A DNA stretch of 9,925 nt from CAZCYE01 sp964502775 (GTDB taxonomy: Bacteria > Actinomycetota > Acidimicrobiia > IMCC26256 > PALSA-555). The position numbers were made by a program, and so were the translations under genes. The notes under the pieces are model-generated. The model was not told the origin of the DNA, did not search any database, and worked only from the letters and a program-made list of their open reading frames with translations. Location: assembly GCA_964502775.1 (NCBI GenBank), contig CAZCYE010000059.1, positions 1 to 9,925 of the forward strand, read 5' to 3'. This document shows positions 1 through 5,228 of this stretch, piece after piece (the first letter of the stretch is position 1; every line of letters begins with the position of its first letter).

Positions 1-258
1 GTGCGCCTCAGCCTGCGCAGCGTGACCGTGGCCGGCGGCGTGGCGCGCCTGCGGGGCCTGGCCCTGCGAGGATCGCAGAAGGTGCGGCTGAGCCGCCTCG
101 CGCCGGGCGCCAAGGCGAGTGCCGAGGAGATGCTCGTACCGCTACGGGTGCCGCCGGGGGAGACCGCGGCGGCACTCACCGAGCTGCTGCGCGAGCTGGT
201 GCCGCAGGAGGTGTCGACGGCCGGCGCCGCGGCCAGGGCTTCGAGACCTCCGACGTAG
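1..258 (+). CDS. mfd: Transcription-repair coupling factor Mfd, C-terminal end (partial)
   Basis: This is the last 85 codons of a gene that begins before the window. The frame is open from base 1 and stops with TAG at 256-258, so the first GTG is internal rather than a start. The peptide matches the end of Mfd (the TRCF C-terminal domain). A segment reading GSQKVRLSRLAPGAK resembles the family's conserved pattern of SxQVRLxRLYPGAxYK, followed by a hydrophobic strand (MLVPLRVP) and a final helix (ALTELLRELV). Mfd is an ATP-driven translocase that removes stalled RNA polymerase and recruits UvrA to lesions; the helicase motors and the RNA polymerase-binding domain lie outside the window. The terminal Ala/Arg-rich tail is a non-conserved extension. 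The call rests on this motif and on the downstream mazG-eno block that accompanies mfd in actinobacteria. With only the tail visible, the integrity of the gene cannot be judged. Confidence 0.8.
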   Translation: MRLSLRSVTVAGGVARLRGLALRGSQKVRLSRLAPGAKASAEEMLVPLRVPPGETAAALTELLRELVPQEVSTAGAAARASRPPT

Positions 259-271
259 GCTCCAGGCCGCC

Positions 272-1174
272 GTGAACCGCACCCCCTCCGCCATCGCCGC
301 GCTCGGTGTTGCCGTGGTGGTCGCGGCCCTGATCGTGCTCGGCGCGGTGGAGTCCAACGAGCGGGCCTATGCCGTGAACGGTCGGGATGTGCCCCGCAGG
401 GCGGTCGACGAGGAGCTCGGCGTGCTGGCGCAGTACCCGCTCTTCGCCGGCGGCCTCATTGGCGAGGAGCCACCGGCGAGCAGGGGCTCGGTCGACAATC
501 GGATCACGAGCAGCTGGCTCACGATCAGGGTGACCGCCGACGCCGCCGCCCAGGAGCTCGCCCGTCGAGGGGAGCGCGTGACCCCCGCGGATCGGGCGAC
601 GACGGGCGTGGAGGCAGCCACCGACTTCGCCGAGCTCCCCGGCCCGTTCCGCCGCGCGTTGGTGGAGCGACTCGCCACCGTCGGCGCGCTCCAGCGGGTC
701 CTGCGGGAGCAGGCCGGTCCCGACGTGCTCGAGATCGCGCGCGCGACGTGCCCTTCTGGCCGATTCGTCTCGCACATCCTGGTCGCCACGGCCGACGACG
801 CGACGTCCATCCTCGGTCGCCTGGCCCAGGGCGAGGACTTTGCGACGGTGGCACGTGATCGGTCGCTGGACCGAACGTTCGGTCCGAGCGGGGGGGAGCT
901 CGGGTGCCAGGACGGGCTCTCCGGCGACACGGCGCTCCTCGCACCGGTCGCGCAGGCGCTGGCGCTCGGAGTTGTCTCCGAGCCCGTGGCCACCGACTTC
1001 GGGTTCCATCTCGTGGTCGTCACCGATCGTCCGGACTCCTTGACGCTGGACCAGTTCGTCGTCGAGGAGCTGGTCCAGATCATGCGCGACGCCCGCGTGG
1101 TGGTCGATCCCTTCTACGGCCGGTGGGATCGGGACACCGTACGGGTCGTCGACCGGGTCGAGGCCAGGAGCTGA
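272..1174 (+). CDS. Membrane-anchored parvulin-type (PpiC/SurA-like) peptidyl-prolyl isomerase
   Basis: A 300-residue foldase predicted to act on the outer face of the cytoplasmic membrane. Residues about 7-26 form one hydrophobic helix just after a short basic start. No lipobox cysteine follows, so it is probably a signal anchor. Residues about 30-150 are a helical SurA-N-like chaperone region. Residues about 165-253 are the rotamase domain: VSHILVAT, the helix LAQGEDFATVARDRSLD, then SGGELGC and PVATDFGFHLVVVTD, the usual parvulin order. A charged tail follows. The start is the GTG at 272, 13 bases after mfd; the frame stays open further upstream to 119, but that part encodes Arg/Cys-rich shadow sequence inside mfd. 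No clear Shine-Dalgarno site is visible, so it may rely on coupling to mfd. Cys160 and Cys212 bracket the front half of the domain and could pair outside the cell. Family confidence is high; the client proteins are unknown. Confidence 0.88.
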   Translation: MNRTPSAIAALGVAVVVAALIVLGAVESNERAYAVNGRDVPRRAVDEELGVLAQYPLFAGGLIGEEPPASRGSVDNRITSSWLTIRVTADAAAQELARRGERVTPADRATTGVEAATDFAELPGPFRRALVERLATVGALQRVLREQAGPDVLEIARATCPSGRFVSHILVATADDATSILGRLAQGEDFATVARDRSLDRTFGPSGGELGCQDGLSGDTALLAPVAQALALGVVSEPVATDFGFHLVVVTDRPDSLTLDQFVVEELVQIMRDARVVVDPFYGRWDRDTVRVVDRVEARS

Positions 1175-1177
1175 CGC

Positions 1178-2659
1178 GTGCCCCCACCGGGCCAGGTCGT
1201 GGTGGTGGGGCTCGGGCCGGGCGGCGCCGACCTCGTGGTCCCCGCCGCGCGCGCCGCGTTGGAGCGCGTCGAGCGTCGATACGTGCGCACGGCGCGCCAC
1301 CTGGCGGTCGAGGATCTGGCGCGCGCCGGTCTCGGCTTCACGTCGTTCGATCACCTCTACGACGCGGCCGAGAGCCTCGACGAGGTCTATGCAAAGATCG
1401 TGTCTACGCTGCTCGCCGAAGCGGGCGCGCACGGAGAGATCGCCTACGCGGTGCCGGGCAACCCAACGGTCGCCGAGCGGTCCGTCGCGCTGCTCCTCGA
1501 CGCGGCGCGCCGAGGTGAGGTCGAGGTCGAGCTCGTGCCCGGGCTGTCCTTCGCCGAGCTGGCGTGGGCGCGCCTCGGCCTGGACCCGATGGTCGAGGGC
1601 GCGCGCGTCGTGGACGGCGCGACGCTCGGGGTCGCGGACCTCGACGTGGGCGGCGCGCTGCTGATTGCACAGTGTGACCGTCGGCTCGTGCTCACCGATG
1701 TGAAGTTGACGCTGCTCGAGCGTCTCACCCCCGACACACCGATCGCCGTGCTGCACCATCTCGGGCTTGGCGAGGAGTCGGTCACGATGATCCCGCTGGT
1801 CGAGCTCGATCGAATCGAGCCCGATCACCTCACCAGCCTCTTCGTTGCGACGTCGCGCTCCGGGGAGGTGACCGAGCTCGCGCGGCTGCTCGAGCTCGCG
1901 CGCCGGCTGCGGGCCCCGGGCGGCTGTCCCTGGGATGCCGACCAGAGCCACCACTCACTCACGCGCTACCTCCTCGAGGAGGCCTACGAGGTGGTGGACG
2001 CCGTGAGTCATCTTCCGGCGGCCGCGCCGGCCGGCACCACGCCCGACCACCCCGGCTATCCGTTGCTGCTCGACGAGCTCGGCGACCTCCTCTACCAGGT
2101 GGTCTTTCACGCCGTGCTCGCCGAGGAGACGGGTGCCTTCGGCATGGGCGAGGTGGCCGCCGGCATCCACACCAAGCTCGTGCGCCGCCACCCGCACGTG
2201 TTCGGCGACGTGGATGCCATGACGAGCGATGACGTGATGGCCAATTGGGAGCAGATCAAGAAGGCCGAGAAGGGTGTCGACTCGATCGTGGCCGGCATCA
2301 CGCCGGGCCTGCCGTCGCTGCTGTACGCGCACAAGCTGTACCGCAAGGCCGCGTCGGTGGGGATCGAGCCGGGCGACGCGGCTACGGCGCGAGCCCGCAT
2401 CGAGGCCGCCTGCGTGGCGCTCGCCGACGAGGGGGCGGGTCAGGCGGGCGCCGAGCACGCGCTCGCGGAGGTGCTGGCGGGTGCGGTCGCGCTCGCCCGT
2501 GCCCTCGGGGTGGACGCCGAATCCGCGCTGCGGGCCTGGGCCGAGGGGTTCCGGGCCCGCCTCGAGGCCACGGAGCGGGCCGCGGCGGCTCGAGGCCTCG
2601 ACCTCGTGGCCCTCGACCCGGCCGGGGTGGCCGAGCTCTGGGCCGAGACTGCGCCCTGA
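1178..2659 (+). CDS. mazG: Tetrapyrrole methylase-like / MazG nucleoside triphosphate pyrophosphohydrolase fusion
   Basis: A 493-residue two-part protein with the architecture of Bacillus YabN. Residues about 5-225 resemble tetrapyrrole (SAM) methylases: VVVVGLGPGGADL at the N-terminus, a central PGNPTVAERS loop and VPGLSF. Residues about 235-365 are a MazG domain. It opens with LRAPGGCPWDADQSH and carries the EExxE motif (E267, E268, E271) and ExxD (E300, D303) that bind Mg2+ in this all-alpha hydrolase family. It ends with RRHPHVFGD and NWEQIKKAEK. MazG enzymes split NTPs to NMP and pyrophosphate, cleaning the nucleotide pool and, in some bacteria, affecting ppGpp levels. Residues about 378-490 resemble the second MazG domain of E. 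coli MazG but lack its acidic motifs. The GTG start follows AGGAG at 1166-1170 with 7 bases between, and lies 3 bases after the upstream stop, indicating one operon with the foldase. Confidence 0.93.
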   Translation: MPPPGQVVVVGLGPGGADLVVPAARAALERVERRYVRTARHLAVEDLARAGLGFTSFDHLYDAAESLDEVYAKIVSTLLAEAGAHGEIAYAVPGNPTVAERSVALLLDAARRGEVEVELVPGLSFAELAWARLGLDPMVEGARVVDGATLGVADLDVGGALLIAQCDRRLVLTDVKLTLLERLTPDTPIAVLHHLGLGEESVTMIPLVELDRIEPDHLTSLFVATSRSGEVTELARLLELARRLRAPGGCPWDADQSHHSLTRYLLEEAYEVVDAVSHLPAAAPAGTTPDHPGYPLLLDELGDLLYQVVFHAVLAEETGAFGMGEVAAGIHTKLVRRHPHVFGDVDAMTSDDVMANWEQIKKAEKGVDSIVAGITPGLPSLLYAHKLYRKAASVGIEPGDAATARARIEAACVALADEGAGQAGAEHALAEVLAGAVALARALGVDAESALRAWAEGFRARLEATERAAAARGLDLVALDPAGVAELWAETAP

Positions 2660-2666
2660 CCGGGAT

Positions 2667-2680
2667 TGGCCCAGCGGCCA
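2667..2680 (+). terminator. Weak hairpin after mazG
   Basis: Seven bases after the mazG stop, TGGCC and GGCCA form a 5-bp stem around the loop CAGC. A second G+C stem, GCCCC at 2684-2688 with GGGGC at 2703-2707, lies just downstream. No T-run follows, so this is not a classical intrinsic terminator. Terminators without a U-tract have been proposed in actinobacteria, and short stems arise easily by chance at this base composition. The main support is position: it sits between two apparent transcription units. Confidence 0.25.
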
Positions 2681-2694
2681 GCTGCCCCAAACCG

Positions 2695-2723
2695 GTGATT
2701 CCGGGGCCCGGTGGGACTACCCT
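2695..2723 (+). promoter_or_regulatory. Candidate promoter for the eno unit
   Basis: A -10-like TACCCT at 2718-2723 lies exactly 17 bases after GTGATT at 2695-2700, which shares three positions (TGA) with TTGACA. Transcription would begin near 2730, giving eno a leader of about 130 bases. The same TACCCT hexamer, preceded by CTA, recurs just upstream of the acetyltransferase gene at 9305. The -35 match is weak and no start site has been measured. Confidence 0.4.
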
Positions 2724-2761
2724 GGCACTCCCATTTCACACACGCCACATCAGCCACAAGC

Positions 2762-2784
2762 CCCATCAGCCGCAGGCCGATGGG
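2762..2784 (+). other. Hairpin in the eno leader
   Basis: CCCATC (2762-2767) pairs with GATGGG (2779-2784). After an A/C mismatch the stem continues as GCC with GGC around a GCA loop, giving nine base pairs in total. It falls inside the leader predicted from the promoter at 2695-2723. It does not resemble any riboswitch class that I recognise, and no T-run follows. It could be a leader RNA structure or chance pairing in GC-rich sequence. Confidence 0.35.
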
Positions 2785-2795
2785 CCAAGCCGGGA

Positions 2796-2855
2796 GGCGA
2801 GCAAGGGTCGTGAGCGAGCGTCAGCGAGCCGGGTACCCCGGCGAGCAGCGAGCGT
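2796..2855 (+). repeat. GAGCGAGC-type low-complexity repeats with small hairpin
   Basis: The 60 bases before eno are built largely from the word GCGAGC and its variants: GGCGAGC, GTGAGCGAGCG, TCAGCGAGC, GGCGAGC and AGCGAGCG. Embedded in it at 2828-2842 is GCCGGG-TAC-CCCGGC, a 6-bp hairpin with a 3-base loop. I recall similar GAGCGAGC words in intergenic regions of other high-GC actinobacteria, so this may be a dispersed intergenic repeat; the window alone cannot show that. Confidence 0.5.
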
Positions 2856-2866
2856 GGGCGACATGA
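2810..2866 (+). CDS. Possible 18-codon upstream ORF overlapping the eno start
   Basis: A GTG at 2810 opens a frame of 18 codons that closes with TGA at 2864-2866. The stop shares bases with the eno ATG as ATGA, the classic arrangement for translational coupling. GGGAGG at 2792-2797 lies 12 bases upstream, a little far for a good Shine-Dalgarno site, while eno itself shows none. The predicted peptide (MSERQRAGYPGEQRAWAT) resembles no known leader peptide and has no run of regulatory codons. The ORF coincides with the GAGCGAGC repeats, so its openness may be a by-product of that composition. Confidence 0.25.
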   Translation: MSERQRAGYPGEQRAWAT

Positions 2867-4158
2867 GCGAGGTCGTCGACATCGTGGGCCGCGAGATCCT
2901 CGATTCCCGGGGCAACCCTACGGTCGAGGTCGAGGTCGAGCTCGTCTCCGGCGCCCGCGGCCGCGCCGCAGTGCCCTCCGGCGTGAGCACCGGCGCCTAC
3001 GAGGCGGTCGAGCTGCGCGACGGCGACGAGCGCTACGGGGGCAAGGGTGTGCGCACGGCGGTCGCCCACGTGAACACCGAGATCGCGGACGTCGTGCTCG
3101 GGCTCGACGCTCTCGACCAGCGCGCGCTCGACGACGAGCTGTGCATGCTCGACGGCACGCCCAACAAGGCCCGCCTGGGCGCCAACGCGATCCTGGGGGT
3201 GTCGCTGGCCGTGGCCAAGGCTGCGGCCGCCGAGGCGGAGGTTCCCCTGTACCGGTACCTCGGCGGGGCGAATGCGCACGTGCTGCCGATGCCGATGATG
3301 AATGTGCTCAACGGCGGCGTGCATGCCCGCAGCAACGTGGATCTCCAGGAATTCATGCTCGCGCCGGTAGGTGCGGCCAGCTTCGGCGAAGCGCTGCGCT
3401 GGGGTGCCGAGATCTACCACGCGCTGTCACGACTCCTGACCGATGCCGGGCTCGGAATTGGTCTCGGTGACGAGGGTGGCTTCGCACCCGATCTCGGGGG
3501 CCATGAGGACGCGCTGCGCCTCCTCGTGGACGCGATCGTGGCCGCGGGGCGCGAGCCCGGCGCCGAGGTGGCGCTCGCACTCGACGTGGCAGCCACCCAG
3601 CTGTACGCCGACGGGCGGTATCGCCTGGAGGGCGAGGGCAAGGCCTACACCACCGACGAGTGGGTCGAGGTGCTCGACGGCCTCTGCGCGAAGTACCCGA
3701 TCGTGTCGATCGAGGACGGGCTCGCCGAGGACGACTGGGACGGGTGGCGCGTGCTCACCGATCGACTCGGCGACCGGGTGCAGCTGGTGGCCGACGACCT
3801 CTTCGCCACCAATCCCGAGCGCGTGCGCCAAGGGATCGACAAGGGCGTGGCCAACTCGGTCCTGGTGAAGGTCAACCAGATCGGCACGCTCACTGAGACC
3901 CTCGACACGGTCGCGCTCGGCGCGCGCTACGGGTACACATCGGTGATCTCGCACCGAAGCGGTGAGACCGAGGACACCACCATCGCCGACCTCGCCGTTG
4001 CCACCGGTTGCGGCATGATCAAGACGGGCGCACCGGCCCGCACTGATCGCGTCGCCAAGTACAACCAGCTCCTGCGGATCGAGGAGGAGCTCGGCCCGAT
4101 CGCCGCGTACCCCGGCGGCGCTGCGCTCGCCGGTGCGCTGGGTGGCCGCAATGCCTGA
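2863..4158 (+). CDS. eno: Enolase (phosphopyruvate hydratase)
   Basis: A 431-residue glycolytic enzyme that interconverts 2-phosphoglycerate and phosphoenolpyruvate in the cytoplasm; in many bacteria it also belongs to the RNA degradosome. The length is normal for bacterial enolase. Diagnostic segments include REILDSRGNPTVEVEV at the N-terminus, the substrate loop PSGVSTGAYEAVELRDGD, NVLNGGVHA, LQEFMLAP, the acid/base region GLGDEGGFAPDL, the metal ligands in VALALDVAAT, SIEDGLAEDDW and QLVADDLFATN, the catalytic lysine in VLVKVNQIGTLTE, and VISHRSGETEDTTIADLAVA near the C-terminus. The ATG at 2863 fits the family's usual N-terminus. An in-frame GTG at 2854 would add only VGD, and the long open frame further upstream is out-of-frame mazG sequence. 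The next gene starts inside its last codons, which suggests co-expression with the division gene. Confidence 0.98.
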   Translation: MSEVVDIVGREILDSRGNPTVEVEVELVSGARGRAAVPSGVSTGAYEAVELRDGDERYGGKGVRTAVAHVNTEIADVVLGLDALDQRALDDELCMLDGTPNKARLGANAILGVSLAVAKAAAAEAEVPLYRYLGGANAHVLPMPMMNVLNGGVHARSNVDLQEFMLAPVGAASFGEALRWGAEIYHALSRLLTDAGLGIGLGDEGGFAPDLGGHEDALRLLVDAIVAAGREPGAEVALALDVAATQLYADGRYRLEGEGKAYTTDEWVEVLDGLCAKYPIVSIEDGLAEDDWDGWRVLTDRLGDRVQLVADDLFATNPERVRQGIDKGVANSVLVKVNQIGTLTETLDTVALGARYGYTSVISHRSGETEDTTIADLAVATGCGMIKTGAPARTDRVAKYNQLLRIEEELGPIAAYPGGAALAGALGGRNA

Positions 4159-4636
4159 GCCCCGCCGACGGCGCACCCGCGCGCCTGAGCCGCGCCAGCG
4201 GCGTGCCCACGCTCCTGAGCCGCGCCGGCGACGCTTCACCGCACCCGATCGTCGCCCGTTGACGCGCAAGGCGCGGACCCGCTCCACGGCGCGACACCCG
4301 TCGAGCGCCACACCCCGGCGACGGCTCCCACCGTCGCCGCGCGTACGGCGGCGACGGGCCGTCGTACGGACCACGCTGCTCGTGTTCGTGCTCGTCGCCG
4401 TGCTCTTCGGCTTCGTGTACCCCACTCGTACCTTGCTCGACCAACGTGACGAGATGAGCCAGGCCAAGCAGAAGCTGGTCGAACTCGATGCCGCGACCAA
4501 GCGTCTGCAGGCCGACGCCGAGCACCTTGCCGGCGACGCGGAGGTGGAGGAGATCGCACGCGAGCAGTACGGACTGGTGAGCCCGGGTGAGACCGCGTAC
4601 GTGATCGTGCCGGTCGTTCCCGACGAGACCACCTGA
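4151..4636 (+). CDS. FtsB/DivIC-like septum formation initiator protein
   Basis: A 161-residue bitopic membrane protein of the FtsB/DivIC family, which joins FtsL and FtsQ/DivIB in the divisome that activates septal peptidoglycan synthesis. Residues 1-70 are a very basic, Pro/Arg-rich cytoplasmic tail with three 10-residue repeats. Residues about 72-90 form the transmembrane helix (TTLLVFVLVAVLFGFVY). Residues about 93-130 form a short extracytoplasmic coiled coil with heptad-like Leu/Ala spacing. Residues 129-152 carry the family signature: EVEEIAREQYGLVSPGE followed by TAYVI. The ATG at 4151 overlaps the eno stop by 8 bases, and a longer in-frame version from 4133 would intrude further into eno without benefit. 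Eno followed by a DivIC-like gene is the order seen in mycobacteria. The 70-residue tail is long relative to FtsB of E. coli, though actinobacterial members often carry extended N-termini. Confidence 0.9.
   Translation: MPEPRRRRTRAPEPRQRRAHAPEPRRRRFTAPDRRPLTRKARTRSTARHPSSATPRRRLPPSPRVRRRRAVVRTTLLVFVLVAVLFGFVYPTRTLLDQRDEMSQAKQKLVELDAATKRLQADAEHLAGDAEVEEIAREQYGLVSPGETAYVIVPVVPDETT
4155..4244 (+). repeat. Three 30-base tandem repeats in the 5' end of the ftsB-like gene
   Basis: Units begin at 4155, 4185 and 4215, each opening CTGAGCC followed by CGCC. They are in frame and encode PEPRRRRTRA, PEPRQRRAHA and PEPRRRRFTA, after which a decayed PDRR follows. The exact 30-base period, together with diverged third positions, points to an old duplication of a 10-codon unit kept at the protein level. 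Confidence 0.85.
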
Positions 4637-4658
4637 GTCCGGTTCCGGTCCCCAGTCG

Positions 4659-4664
4659 TAGACT
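4659..4664 (+). promoter_or_regulatory. -10-like TAGACT before a leaderless GTG
   Basis: TAGACT fits the TANNNT core of actinobacterial -10 elements, and only six bases (GCGCCA) separate it from the GTG of the DUF501 gene. Transcription would then start at or next to the start codon, giving a leaderless mRNA. No Shine-Dalgarno sequence lies before the GTG, which agrees with this. No good -35 box is visible. It would give DUF501 and ppx an internal promoter in addition to read-through from eno. Confidence 0.45.
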
Positions 4665-4670
4665 GCGCCA

Positions 4671-5228
4671 GTGGGTCGCAGCACGAGTCCGAGCACCGCT
4701 CCGAGCACGAGTCCGAGCGCGGTCGACGTCGCCGCAGTGCGCGAGCGCCTGGGCCGGGAGCCGGTGGTGGATTTCGAGGTGGTCGCGCGCGATGCGGCGG
4801 GCGCGCCGGCGGTAGTCCGCAACGCCACGCTGGCTCGTGACGGCACGCCCATGCCGACGCGCTACTGGCTCGTGGATCCCGTGCTCGCGCGCCGGGTGGC
4901 CCGGTTGGAAGCCGCGGGTGGAGTGCGCGCGGTCCAGGCCGAGATCGATGCTGACGCCATCGCCTCCGCCCACGCCCGCTATGCCGCCGAGCGCGACGCG
5001 CACGTTCCGCCTGGGCACCGCGGGCCCCGCCCGTTCGGGGGCGTCGGCGGCACCCGCGTCGGCGTGAAGTGCCTCCACGCGCATTACGCGTGGCACCTCG
5101 CCGGCGGGGACGATCCCGTGGGCGCGTGGGTGGCCGAGCGTCTCGGCGGTGACGCGTGCGCCGTCGAAGGGGTCACCACCGTCGAATCTGCCGCCGCTCC
5201 CGGTTCCGGGGAGCCCGCCTCGGGATGA
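4671..5228 (+). CDS. DUF501 family protein
   Basis: A 185-residue cytoplasmic protein of the DUF501 family, conserved in actinobacteria next to ppx and without a settled function. Residues about 20-155 carry the recognisable core: VRERLGREP, the segment RDGTPMPTRYWLVDP followed by a LEAAGGVR helix, a central Ala-rich helix ending AAERDAH, and VGVKCLHAHYAWHLAGG with DDPVG after it. As I remember the family, an RCPxGxP motif normally precedes the DGTPFPTLYYL segment; here the aligned text is RDAAGAP, so that cysteine is absent while Cys134 of VKCLH is kept. Residues 4-15 are Ser/Thr/Pro repeats, and an in-frame GTG at 4737 (residue 23) is an alternative start that would skip them. The C-terminal 25 residues look disordered. 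It lies 34 bases after the ftsB-like gene and overlaps the next gene by ATGA. Confidence 0.88.
   Translation: MGRSTSPSTAPSTSPSAVDVAAVRERLGREPVVDFEVVARDAAGAPAVVRNATLARDGTPMPTRYWLVDPVLARRVARLEAAGGVRAVQAEIDADAIASAHARYAAERDAHVPPGHRGPRPFGGVGGTRVGVKCLHAHYAWHLAGGDDPVGAWVAERLGGDACAVEGVTTVESAAAPGSGEPASG
4680..4727 (+). repeat. 12-base codon-phased repeats at the start of the DUF501 gene
   Basis: AGCACGAGTCCG at 4680 is followed by AGCACCGCTCCG at 4692 and an exact copy of the first at 4704. A decayed fourth unit (AGCGCGGTCGAC) follows at 4716. In frame they encode STSP, STAP and STSP. Copies 1 and 3 are identical, suggesting recent slippage or duplication. Confidence 0.8.

Noticed and set aside
119..271. 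Upstream extension of the foldase within mfd
   Set aside because: Encodes Arg/Cys-rich out-of-frame mfd sequence; the GTG at 272 directly precedes the signal anchor.
176..1954. 592-codon open frame on the minus strand opposite the foldase and mazG
   Set aside because: High-GC coding DNA opens antisense frames by codon bias. The peptide is His/Arg/Gly/Asp-rich without a fold-like pattern, and the plus strand carries two clear families.
2245..2862. Upstream in-frame extension of enolase into mazG
   Set aside because: The extension translates to Arg/Gly-rich sequence in the wrong frame of mazG; enolase families start at or near the ATG at 2863.
2660..2862. Possible tRNA or known riboswitch in the mazG-eno gap
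   Set aside because: No cloverleaf arms, T-loop consensus or recognisable aptamer core could be assembled; only short independent hairpins are present.
4155..4244. CRISPR-like regular repeat spacing
   Set aside because: The 30-base period is a contiguous in-frame tandem repeat without spacers, inside a coding region.
3427..4632. 401-codon minus-strand frame opposite eno and the ftsB-like gene
   Set aside because: Shadow of eno and of the 30-base repeats; its own repeats mirror the plus-strand units and no motif is recognisable.
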